64,000 bases of DNA from JAIQFF01 sp963788505. GTDB taxonomy: Bacteria; Acidobacteriota; Terriglobia; Terriglobales; Acidobacteriaceae. The translations under genes were made by a program, and so were the position numbers. The number at the start of each line of letters is the position of its first letter. Position 1 is the stretch's first letter. The DNA lies in the NCBI GenBank assembly GCA_963788505.1, contig CAWBGY010000006.1, forward strand, positions 62,001 through 126,000. The letters run 5' to 3'. Shown here piece after piece: positions 46,107 through 53,934 of this stretch. Below the pieces are notes generated by a model. It was not told the DNA's origin. It saw only the letters and a list, made by a program, of their open reading frames with translations, and did not search any database.

Positions 46107-46604
46107 ATGACCAAGAACGTCAGCATTACTGTGAACGGAGTTGAACGCAAGGCGTCGGTTGAGCCGCGTCTGCTGCTGGTCCATTTTCTGCGCGAAAATG
46201 CCGGGCTTACCGGCACGCATGTGGGCTGCGAGACTTCGCTGTGTGGCGCCTGCACGGTCCTGCTCGATGGCCGGGCGGTGAAGTCATGCACCGTGCTGGC
46301 CGTGCAGGCCGACAGCCGCAAAGTCACGACGATCGAGGGTCTGGCCAAGGGCGATGCCCTGCACCCACTGCAAGAAGGATTCTGGGAAGAGCATGGCTTG
46401 CAGTGCGGGTTTTGCACGCCCGGCATGATCATGTGCTCGCATGATCTGCTGGAGCAGCACCCCAGCCCAAGCGATTCCGAAATCCGCGAGGGCCTCAATG
46501 GCAATTTGTGCCGCTGCACCGGCTACCAGAACATCGTTGCCGCTGTAAAGAATGCTTCCCAGAAAATGTCGAAGCGCGTGGTCGCACGCGCGGGAGCGAG
46601 GTAG
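46107..46604 (+). CDS. coxS: (2Fe-2S) subunit of a molybdenum hydroxylase (CoxS-like)
   Basis: 165 aa. The plant-type ferredoxin cluster is bound by CETSLCGACTVLLDGRAVKSC and the second cluster by CGFCTPGMIM plus NLCRCTGYQNI. This is the small subunit of the xanthine oxidase/CO dehydrogenase family. It lies 3 bp before the large-subunit gene. The order S-L-M and the large-subunit active site show a form-II type complex. A purine-rich GGTGGAGA lies ahead of the ATG. Confidence 0.94.
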   Translation: MTKNVSITVNGVERKASVEPRLLLVHFLRENAGLTGTHVGCETSLCGACTVLLDGRAVKSCTVLAVQADSRKVTTIEGLAKGDALHPLQEGFWEEHGLQCGFCTPGMIMCSHDLLEQHPSPSDSEIREGLNGNLCRCTGYQNIVAAVKNASQKMSKRVVARAGAR

Positions 46605-46607
46605 GCC

Positions 46608-49058
46608 ATGGCGACGAAAGCGAAGACCAAGACTAAAGCCAGGACCACGACGAAAGCCAAGACCAAGACCAACGGGAAGCCCGCCGCGCACTGGGTGGGC
46701 AAGAAGCTCAAACGCAAGGAAGACCCGCGCCTCATCCAGGGCATCAGCCACTACACCGACGACTTCAAACTGGCGGGCATGCTCTATTGCGCCTTCGCCC
46801 GTTCCCCCCATGCGCACGCCGAGATCACCGCCATCCGCACCGACGCGGCGAAGGCGCTTCCCGGAGTGGTTGCGGTCTTCACCAGTGCGGACACCGGTGG
46901 AATCGGGCCCGTTCCATGCGCCATGCAGATGCCCGACCTCAAAGTTCCCCGGCACCCGGTGCTGGCCACTGGCCGCGTGCGCTACGTGGGAGAGCCGGTG
47001 GCGGTGGTCGTGGCGCAGGATTTCTACACCGCCCGCGACGCCGCCGAACTGGTGGACGTGGACTACCAGCCGCTGCCGGTGGTCACCGACATGGAGAAAG
47101 CCCTGAGCGACGGCACGGCTTACGTCCACGATGAATTCAAGAGCAACCAGGCCTTTACCCACACCCTGAAGAATGGGGACATCGACGCCGCCTTCAAGAA
47201 AGCTGACCGCGTGGTCAAGCAGCGCATGGTCAGCCAGCGCCTGGCTCCCATCGCCATGGAGGGGCGGGCTGTGCTCGCCGAGTATTTGCCGGGTGAAAAC
47301 CGCCTCACGGTATGGTCCTCCACCCAGATTCCCCATCTGCTCAAAACCCAGATTTCCGTCATGGTCGGCCTGCCCGAGACCGCGGTCCGGGTTATCGCTC
47401 CCGAAGTGGGCGGCGGGTTCGGCAGCAAGCTGAACGTCTATGCGGAAGAAGGAGTCGTTCCCTGGCTGTCCATGCAGCTGGGCCGTCCGGTGAAATGGGC
47501 GGAGACGCGGCGGGAGAACTTCCTGGCCACCATTCATGGCCGCGATACGCTGAACGACGTCGAGCTGGCGCTTAAGAAAGACGGCACCATCCTGGGCTTG
47601 CGCGCCCGCATCCTGGCCGACATGGGGGCCTACCACCAGTTGCTCACACCGCTGATCCCGCAGCTCACCGCGCTGATGCACGCCGGCTGCTACAAAATTC
47701 CAGCCATCCAGATCGACATCGTCGGGGTCTTCACCAACAAGATGTCCACCGACGCCTATCGTGGCGCCGGCCGGCCGGAGGCCACCTACAACGTCGAAAG
47801 AATCATGGACGTTGCGGCCCACGAACTGGGCATGGATGTGGCGGCGTTTCGGCGCAAGAATTTCCCTCAGCCCAAGGAGTTTCCCTTCACTACGGTTACC
47901 GGCCTGACCTACGATTCGGCCAAGTATCAGGAGAGCCTGGCCAAGGCGCTGAAGCTTTCCGGCTACGATGCGCTGCGCAGCCGCCAGAAGAGCGGCTGGA
48001 AGTCCGGTAAATATTACGGCGTGGGGGTCTCGACCTACGTCGAAATCTGTGCCATCGGCCCTTCGGCCGCCACGCCAGCCGGGGGTTGGGAGAGCGGGAC
48101 CGTCCGCATTGAACCCACGGCCAAAGTCACCCTGCTGACTGGCGCCTCGCCCCATGGTCAAGGCGAGGAAACAACTTTCGCGCAGCTCATCGCCGACGAG
48201 CTGGGCATCGATCCGGATGATGTGAATGTCGTCCACGGCGACACCCTGGCAGTCCCTTATGGCATTGGCACCTTCGGCAGCCGCGCCACCGCAGTGGGAG
48301 GCACCGCCGCCTATCTGGCGACACAGAAACTCAAGGTCAAGATGACGGCCCTGGCCGCGCACCTGCTCGGCGTAAAGCCAGCGGACATTGCCTTCGGCCG
48401 CGGACGGCTTAGCACCAAGGGCGGAAAAAAATCAATTTCCTTCGGCGAGCTGGTCATGGCCGCCTACACCGCGCGAAACATTCCGCCCGGTTTTGAGCCC
48501 GGCCTTGAAGCGACTCATTTCTTCGAGCCGCCGAACTTCACCTTCCCCTTCGGCTGTCACGTCTGCGCGGTTGAAGTGGATGCCGAGACCGGCGAAGTAA
48601 AAATCGAGAAGTATGTGGCAGTGGACGATTGCGGCAACGTCATTAATCCCATGATCGTCGATGGCCAGATTCACGGCGGCATCGCGCAGGGCCTGGGCCA
48701 GGCCATGTGGGAAGAAGTCATCTACAACGAGGACGGGCAACTGGTCACCGGAACCTTGATGGACTACGCCCTGCCCAAGGCCCACCTTCTGCCCACATTC
48801 ACCCTGGAACGCACCGTGACGCCATCACCGGTGAACCCGATGGGGGTGAAGGGCGTGGGCGAGGCCGGCACCATCGGATCCACCCCCTGCATCGTAAATG
48901 CCGTATGCGACGCGCTTTCACCGCTGGGCATCCGCCACATTGAGATGCCGCTCAAGCCGGAGCGGGTCTGGAACGCAATCCAGGCAGCCCGGTCGTCCGG
49001 CACTGTAGCATCCAGAAAGCCCGTAGCGAAAGCGGTATCCGGAAGGAGGCGCGCATGA
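46608..49058 (+). CDS. coxL: Molybdopterin-binding large subunit, form-II CoxL-like
   Basis: 816 aa. The active-site loop reads AYRGAGR, the form-II signature; true aerobic CO dehydrogenases (form I) have AYRCSFR. The Mo-pterin blocks GGGFGSK and GQGEETTFAQ and the catalytic Glu in GVGEAGTIGS are intact. The substrate is therefore unlikely to be fixed as CO; aldehydes or aromatic heterocycles are alternatives. An odd N-terminal extension of about 24 residues is almost only Lys, Thr and Ala, precedes the KKLKRKEDPRLIQG start of the conserved domain, and may reflect a start choice, though no later ATG fits well. Stop and start overlap the next gene by 4 bp. Confidence 0.93.
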   Translation: MATKAKTKTKARTTTKAKTKTNGKPAAHWVGKKLKRKEDPRLIQGISHYTDDFKLAGMLYCAFARSPHAHAEITAIRTDAAKALPGVVAVFTSADTGGIGPVPCAMQMPDLKVPRHPVLATGRVRYVGEPVAVVVAQDFYTARDAAELVDVDYQPLPVVTDMEKALSDGTAYVHDEFKSNQAFTHTLKNGDIDAAFKKADRVVKQRMVSQRLAPIAMEGRAVLAEYLPGENRLTVWSSTQIPHLLKTQISVMVGLPETAVRVIAPEVGGGFGSKLNVYAEEGVVPWLSMQLGRPVKWAETRRENFLATIHGRDTLNDVELALKKDGTILGLRARILADMGAYHQLLTPLIPQLTALMHAGCYKIPAIQIDIVGVFTNKMSTDAYRGAGRPEATYNVERIMDVAAHELGMDVAAFRRKNFPQPKEFPFTTVTGLTYDSAKYQESLAKALKLSGYDALRSRQKSGWKSGKYYGVGVSTYVEICAIGPSAATPAGGWESGTVRIEPTAKVTLLTGASPHGQGEETTFAQLIADELGIDPDDVNVVHGDTLAVPYGIGTFGSRATAVGGTAAYLATQKLKVKMTALAAHLLGVKPADIAFGRGRLSTKGGKKSISFGELVMAAYTARNIPPGFEPGLEATHFFEPPNFTFPFGCHVCAVEVDAETGEVKIEKYVAVDDCGNVINPMIVDGQIHGGIAQGLGQAMWEEVIYNEDGQLVTGTLMDYALPKAHLLPTFTLERTVTPSPVNPMGVKGVGEAGTIGSTPCIVNAVCDALSPLGIRHIEMPLKPERVWNAIQAARSSGTVASRKPVAKAVSGRRRA

Positions 49059-49903
49059 TCGCGGCAAACTTCGATTACGAATCGCCCCGCACGCTTAGCG
49101 AAGCCCTGAGTCTGCTGTCGTCCCGCGAGGATGCCAAGATTCTCGCCGGCGGCCACAGTCTTCTGCCGGCGATGAAACTGCGCCTGGCCCAGCCTGCATT
49201 GTTGATCGACATTGGCCGCATCGGCGGCCTCAGCTATATCCGCGAGTCGGGCGACAGGATCGTCATCGGCGCCATGACCACGCACGCTGAAGTCAAGGAA
49301 TCGCAACTGTTGCGACGGTTGTCGCCTCTGCTGGCGCTGACTGCCAGTCAGATCGGCGATACCCAGGTCCGCAACCGCGGCACCATCGGGGGCTCGTTGG
49401 CCCAGTCCCATCCCGCAGCCGACTACCCCGCAAGCGTGCTCGCGCTGGACGCGGAAATCGTGGCCCAAAGCCGTTCCGGGGAGCGGGTGATCCCGGCCAC
49501 CAAGTTTTTTCTCGGGATGTTTTCGACCGAGTTGCGCCCTGACGAAATCCTAACCGAAGTTCGCGTGCCCAGGACCACGAGTGAAAACGTGGCCTACAAG
49601 AAGTTCCACCATCCCGCGTCGGGTTATGCCGTTGTCGGGGTTGCGGTCCGGCTGAAGATGTCGGGGTCGACGATCGACAGCGCAGCCGTGGGCATTACCG
49701 GAGTGTCCGACGTGGCCTATCGCGCCGCGGCGGTCGAAATCGCACTACGGGGGAAACCGGTCTCGGCCTTCGCGGAAGCGGCCAGCCTGGCTGCCCAGAA
49801 CGTGGAACTCATCGGCGATGTGTACGCCTCCGCTGCCTACCGCCGCCACCTGGTCACGGTGATTACGCGACGGGCCCTGGAGCAGGCCGCCGGCGGACGA
49901 TAA
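49055..49903 (+). CDS. coxM: FAD-binding medium subunit of a molybdenum hydroxylase (CoxM-like)
   Basis: 282 aa. The FAD motifs are AGGHSLLPAMKLRLAQP near residue 32 and TIGGSLAQSHPAADYP near 110, standard for CoxM. ATGA overlap with the large-subunit stop implies coupled translation and equal stoichiometry. It passes electrons from the iron-sulphur clusters to FAD and onward to an acceptor. No CoxD/E/F or MobA-type maturation gene is seen in the neighbourhood. Confidence 0.93.
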   Translation: MIAANFDYESPRTLSEALSLLSSREDAKILAGGHSLLPAMKLRLAQPALLIDIGRIGGLSYIRESGDRIVIGAMTTHAEVKESQLLRRLSPLLALTASQIGDTQVRNRGTIGGSLAQSHPAADYPASVLALDAEIVAQSRSGERVIPATKFFLGMFSTELRPDEILTEVRVPRTTSENVAYKKFHHPASGYAVVGVAVRLKMSGSTIDSAAVGITGVSDVAYRAAAVEIALRGKPVSAFAEAASLAAQNVELIGDVYASAAYRRHLVTVITRRALEQAAGGR

Positions 49904-49951
49904 GGCACGGTTGCCAATCCGCTATACTGCTTGCTTTCCAGAGGAAGCTGC

Positions 49952-51697
49952 TTGCATCGCAGGCTTTACGTCGTTCTGACTGTCGCGTTCTTGATTCTGA
50001 TCGGTGTGGCGCGCATTCTCCTGACCTATAAGGTCACCGCGCAGGGATTCGACGAACCCTGCCACATCGCCGCCGCCATCGAATTCCTGGACAAAGGCAC
50101 TTACACCCTCGACCCTGTCCATCCGCCGCTCACCCGCATTGCCATCGGCATCCCGCTCTACCTGGCGGGAGAACGGTTCCCCCACTGGCCGGCCAGTGAT
50201 GCGCGCATTCGCAACTACAACGACGTGGGCAACAGCGTTCTCTTCGACGACGGGCACTACTTGCGGAACCTGTCTCTGGCTCGCTCCGCGATCCTTCCCT
50301 TTTTCGTACTCGCGGTAATCCTGGTTTTTCTTTGGACCCGGCAGGAGTTTGGAGACCTGTCTGGAGCGATGGCTGCGCTTCTGTTTACCACGCTCCCCAT
50401 CGTGCTCGCGTTCTCCGGCCTGGCTTACACGGATTTGCCCACGGCCTGCATGCAGTTTGCCGCCCTGTTTGCATTTACGGCCTGGCTGCGGAAGCCGTCG
50501 CTGCGGTCAACCCTGGTGCTGGGGTTTGCTGTCGCTCTTGCCTTCCTCTCGAAGCTGACCACGCTATTGTTCCTGCCATCCGCCGTCGCGGCGATATGGC
50601 TGGCCAAGTGGCTGGTCGAACGCCGCGCTGGGTCGCCCCCACGCCCAGGCAAAGTCAACTGGATGGGAAAGCTCGGCCTGGCTTTCGCGCTCGCTGTGGT
50701 TGTGGTCTGGGCCGGCTACGGATTTTCGGTTGGGCACATCCGCGAAGAAGCACAGATATCCCCTGAATCGATGCCTTCCTTCCAGCATTTCCCCGGACCC
50801 GTTCGCGGCGTTGCCCGAAGCATGGTCCTTAGAGACCCCGTGCTGCCGGCTCCTGCTCTGTTTCGCGGCATCGCTACCAGTTGGGCGTTGAATCAAGATG
50901 CTCCGCCGGCGTATCTGCTCGGAAAGGTGAGGAAAGGAGGATGGTGGTACTTCTTTCTCGTCGGCGTGGGCGTGAAGACTCCGCTTCCGTTTCTCCTGCT
51001 GTGCGTGGCCGGAATGTTTGCGGTACTCAAACGGCCGGTGCGCTGGACTGCCGTCGCTCCGGCGGTATCGGTGCTCGCTATTCTCTTTGTCACCATGTTC
51101 GTGAAGTACAACGCCGGCGTCCGGCACGTGATGGTGGTCTTCCCCTTGCTGGCGGTGATTGCCGGTAGCGGCTGTGGACTTCTTTGGCAGTCGCCCGGGA
51201 AATGGCGCCCATGGGGACGGCTATGCCTGGCGGCTTTGCTTTTCTGGCAATGCCAGTCGAGTCTGAACGCTCATCCGGATTACATCGCGTACTTCAACCA
51301 ACTGGCGGGCCGGGACCCGAGCCGCGTTCTGGTCACGGGCTGCGATCTGGACTGCGGGCAGGACCTGTTCCGTTTGTCGCAGGCCCTGCGCGAAGGAAAC
51401 ATCTCGCACCCGAATATTGCGGTCTGGAGCAGCGCCGACATGTCTCGTATGAATTTGCCCCGGTTCGACGTTCCTCCACCATTTCAGCCGGTCACGGGCT
51501 GGTTCGCGATCAGCCTGCGGTCGCTGCGCATGGGCGACCTTTTTCATACCACCTACCCTCCCGGCGCCTTTGCCTGGTTAGATCGGGACCAGCCCGTCGC
51601 GAAAATAGGAAAAACGATACTGCTCTATTACATCCCACCGGGCGCAGCCGTTGAGCCCGGAGCCGCGACCGGTCCACCGCCAGCCTTCCCGCACTGA
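49952..51697 (+). CDS. GT39/ArnT-like membrane glycosyltransferase
   Basis: 581 aa with a TTG start at 49952 preceded by GAGGA at 49941-49945; the frame also runs further upstream without a better site. Multiple membrane helices, an acidic residue in the first periplasmic loop (QGFDEPCHIAAA), VHPPLTRI and a C-terminal soluble part (YIAYFNQLAGRDPSRVLVTGCDLDCGQDL) fit lipid-linked-sugar transferases of the PMT/ArnT superfamily, which use polyprenyl-phosphate sugars to modify proteins or lipids. Acceptor unknown. It follows the cox genes by 48 bp and may be on the same transcript. Confidence 0.78.
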   Translation: MHRRLYVVLTVAFLILIGVARILLTYKVTAQGFDEPCHIAAAIEFLDKGTYTLDPVHPPLTRIAIGIPLYLAGERFPHWPASDARIRNYNDVGNSVLFDDGHYLRNLSLARSAILPFFVLAVILVFLWTRQEFGDLSGAMAALLFTTLPIVLAFSGLAYTDLPTACMQFAALFAFTAWLRKPSLRSTLVLGFAVALAFLSKLTTLLFLPSAVAAIWLAKWLVERRAGSPPRPGKVNWMGKLGLAFALAVVVVWAGYGFSVGHIREEAQISPESMPSFQHFPGPVRGVARSMVLRDPVLPAPALFRGIATSWALNQDAPPAYLLGKVRKGGWWYFFLVGVGVKTPLPFLLLCVAGMFAVLKRPVRWTAVAPAVSVLAILFVTMFVKYNAGVRHVMVVFPLLAVIAGSGCGLLWQSPGKWRPWGRLCLAALLFWQCQSSLNAHPDYIAYFNQLAGRDPSRVLVTGCDLDCGQDLFRLSQALREGNISHPNIAVWSSADMSRMNLPRFDVPPPFQPVTGWFAISLRSLRMGDLFHTTYPPGAFAWLDRDQPVAKIGKTILLYYIPPGAAVEPGAATGPPPAFPH

Positions 51698-51776
51698 CGC
51701 CCGGGCCCTCTATCATTGGCGTTCCGGCTGCCGACGGCGGGAAATCGTGTTTGCATCGCGGTTCACAGTGTCTACA

Positions 51777-52178
51777 ATGGGTCTTCGCTCCGAGGTGACA
51801 TTGCCGCTTGACGCCCGCTCGCGCCGCTGGACCGTGATCGCCTCCGGGCTGCTCTGCGGAGCTCTGGCGCTGGTCGTGCTTTTCACCAACCGGGGCGCAT
51901 TTTTCAGCCCGCTGGCGGTGGTGGTCATGGGCGCGGTGGGATTGGCTGCCGTCCTGCTGCAGCTGCGCTTGCAGAATCGCGAACAGACTCAATCCTCAAC
52001 CTCGCCCGCGTGGCTCAATGTCCTGGGCATTCTTTTTGCCTTGGGGGCGTTCTTTGTCGACCTGCTGCACATCAATCCGCAGATCACCGAAGCACTGGCG
52101 TTAGGGGCGGTCGCGAGCTTTGGCGTCAGCGGCGTGATTATTCTTCGCAGTTTCCGCAAACGCGCCACCTCCAAATGA
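51777..52178 (+). CDS. Hypothetical membrane protein
   Basis: 133 aa from ATG 51777, about four hydrophobic helices (WTVIASGLLCGALALVVLF, LAVVVMGAVGLAAVLLQL, LNVLGILFALGAFFVDLL and ALALGAVASFGVSGVIIL). No family is recognised. The stop TGA overlaps the ATG of the next gene (ATGA), which argues that it is a real gene translated together with the CoA ligase. Confidence 0.65.
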   Translation: MGLRSEVTLPLDARSRRWTVIASGLLCGALALVVLFTNRGAFFSPLAVVVMGAVGLAAVLLQLRLQNREQTQSSTSPAWLNVLGILFALGAFFVDLLHINPQITEALALGAVASFGVSGVIILRSFRKRATSK

Positions 52179-53794
52179 GTTTGGGCGAGCCCATTCTGCT
52201 TCCCGAGCTGTTCAACGCCGCTACCTACTTCATCGATCGCCATCTGCAGGAAGGCCGGGGAGAAAAAATTGCCATCGAGGCCGAAGGCGCTCGCGTCAGC
52301 TACCGCCAGCTCCGGGAGCGGGTGAACCGCTTTGGCAACGCGCTGCGCCAGCTCGGCGTGCGTATTGAGGAACGCGTCTTCCTGCTGCTGCTCGACAGTC
52401 CCGAGTTCGCCGTCAGCTTCTTCGGGGCCATCAAGATCGGGGCGGTTGCCGTACCGGTCAACACCCTGCTCAAGAGGGCCGACTACCAATACATTTTGAA
52501 CAACTCGCGGGCGCGGGTGGCTGTGGTCAGCCAATCGCTCTACCCGCAGATCAAGGCGATTCCCAAAGAACAACTCCGCTATCTGGAACACATCATCGTT
52601 GTGGGCGCGAACGCACCGGAAGATACGCTGTCTTTCGACGACCTGATCGAGCAGAACTCGCCCGACCTCGAAGCCGAGCCCACCAGCAAGGATGATGCCG
52701 CTTTCTGGCTCTATTCGTCGGGCTCGACCGGGTCTCCCAAAGCTTGCGTCCACCTGCAGCACGACATGGTGGTTTGCGTCGAACGCTATGCCAAGGGCGT
52801 TCTCGGCATGACCGAAAACGACCGCTGCTTCAGCGTGGCCAAACTGTTCTTTGCCTATGGACTGGGCAACGCCCTGTATTTTCCCCTGGCCGTTGGCGGT
52901 ACCAGCATCCTGTGGGCGGGACCACCCAAGCCACATCAAGTGTTCGACATCATCGAACGCCACCGCCCGACGCTGTTTTTCTCCGTACCTTCAAATTACG
53001 CCGCGCTGCTGGCTCATGAGAAGAAACCCACGGGAACAGCCGCCCCTTCGACCGCGCCGAGGGGAGGCCCGGACGCGGCTGATTTCGACCTCTCTTCGGT
53101 CCGCTATGGCGTCTCCGCCGGCGAAGCCCTCCCCGCCGCCCTGTTCCACCGCTTCAAGGAACGTTTCGGCGTCGAAATCCTCGATGCCATCGGGTCCACC
53201 GAAGTGCTGCACATGTTCATCGCCAACCGGCCGGGCGCGGTCCGCCCCGGCTCCAGCGGCCAGATCATCCCCGGCTACGAAGCAAGGATCGTGTACGAAA
53301 ATAACCAAACGACAAAGCTGGGAGACATTGGCAACCTGCTGATCAAGTCCGATTCCGCCTGTTCTCACTACTGGAACCAGCACGAAAAATCCAAGAGCAC
53401 CATCGAGGGCCACTGGATCCGCACCGGCGACAAGTATTACCAGGACGCGGACGGATATTTCTGGTATGCCGGCCGCTCCGACGACATGCTGAAATGCAGC
53501 GGCGTGTGGGTCAGCCCCATAGAAATCGAAGGCGTGCTGATCGAACACCCCGCCGTGCAGGAAACCGCGGTCGTGGGCCGCGAAGACCACGACCAACTGC
53601 TGAAGCCGGCGGCGTACGTGGTTTTGAAAAATGGCACGACAGGTACGCTCGATCTTGCCCGCGAACTGCAGGAATTTGTGGTCAGCCGCCTGCCCATCTT
53701 CAAGCGCCCGCGCTGGGTGGAATTCGTCGACGAGCTGCCCAAAACAGCGACCGGCAAGGTGCAAAGATACAAGCTCCGGGAACTGGCGAAATAG
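52175..53794 (+). CDS. Benzoate-CoA ligase family protein
   Basis: 539 aa AMP-forming acyl-CoA synthetase. The phosphate loop YSSGSTGSPKACVHLQHDM, the A5 motif GSTEVLHMFIANRPGAVRPG, the hinge YAGRSDDMLKCSGVWVSP and the C-terminal catalytic Lys in TATGKVQRYK are all present. LHMF-(I)-NRPG followed by GTSG-like SSGQIIPGYE is the pattern of benzoate and related aromatic acid ligases. A low-complexity Pro/Ala insert lies near residue 290. Start ATG 52175 overlaps the preceding stop. It would activate an aromatic acid, and with a molybdenum hydroxylase upstream it suggests oxidation of an aromatic aldehyde to its acid followed by CoA activation. Confidence 0.87.
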   Translation: MSLGEPILLPELFNAATYFIDRHLQEGRGEKIAIEAEGARVSYRQLRERVNRFGNALRQLGVRIEERVFLLLLDSPEFAVSFFGAIKIGAVAVPVNTLLKRADYQYILNNSRARVAVVSQSLYPQIKAIPKEQLRYLEHIIVVGANAPEDTLSFDDLIEQNSPDLEAEPTSKDDAAFWLYSSGSTGSPKACVHLQHDMVVCVERYAKGVLGMTENDRCFSVAKLFFAYGLGNALYFPLAVGGTSILWAGPPKPHQVFDIIERHRPTLFFSVPSNYAALLAHEKKPTGTAAPSTAPRGGPDAADFDLSSVRYGVSAGEALPAALFHRFKERFGVEILDAIGSTEVLHMFIANRPGAVRPGSSGQIIPGYEARIVYENNQTTKLGDIGNLLIKSDSACSHYWNQHEKSKSTIEGHWIRTGDKYYQDADGYFWYAGRSDDMLKCSGVWVSPIEIEGVLIEHPAVQETAVVGREDHDQLLKPAAYVVLKNGTTGTLDLARELQEFVVSRLPIFKRPRWVEFVDELPKTATGKVQRYKLRELAK

Positions 53795-53934
53795 GGCCTG
53801 CTGCCTCAGATGCCGGGCGGGGCGCCGGTTTTGGCGGTACGGGAGATCACACCCGCAAGCATGCAGCCGGATGTGAACTCTAGGCAAGATGTTGCACCTG
53901 CCGGGCTGGTTGCGGCTCAGACCTGCTTCTGATC

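Noticed and set aside
46284..48362. 692-codon open frame on the - strand
   Set aside because: Antisense to the molybdenum hydroxylase genes, with histidine/glycine-rich, domain-free sequence.
46608..49058. True aerobic CO dehydrogenase (form I)
   Set aside because: The active-site loop is AYRGAGR, not AYRCSFR, and gene order is S-L-M instead of M-S-L.
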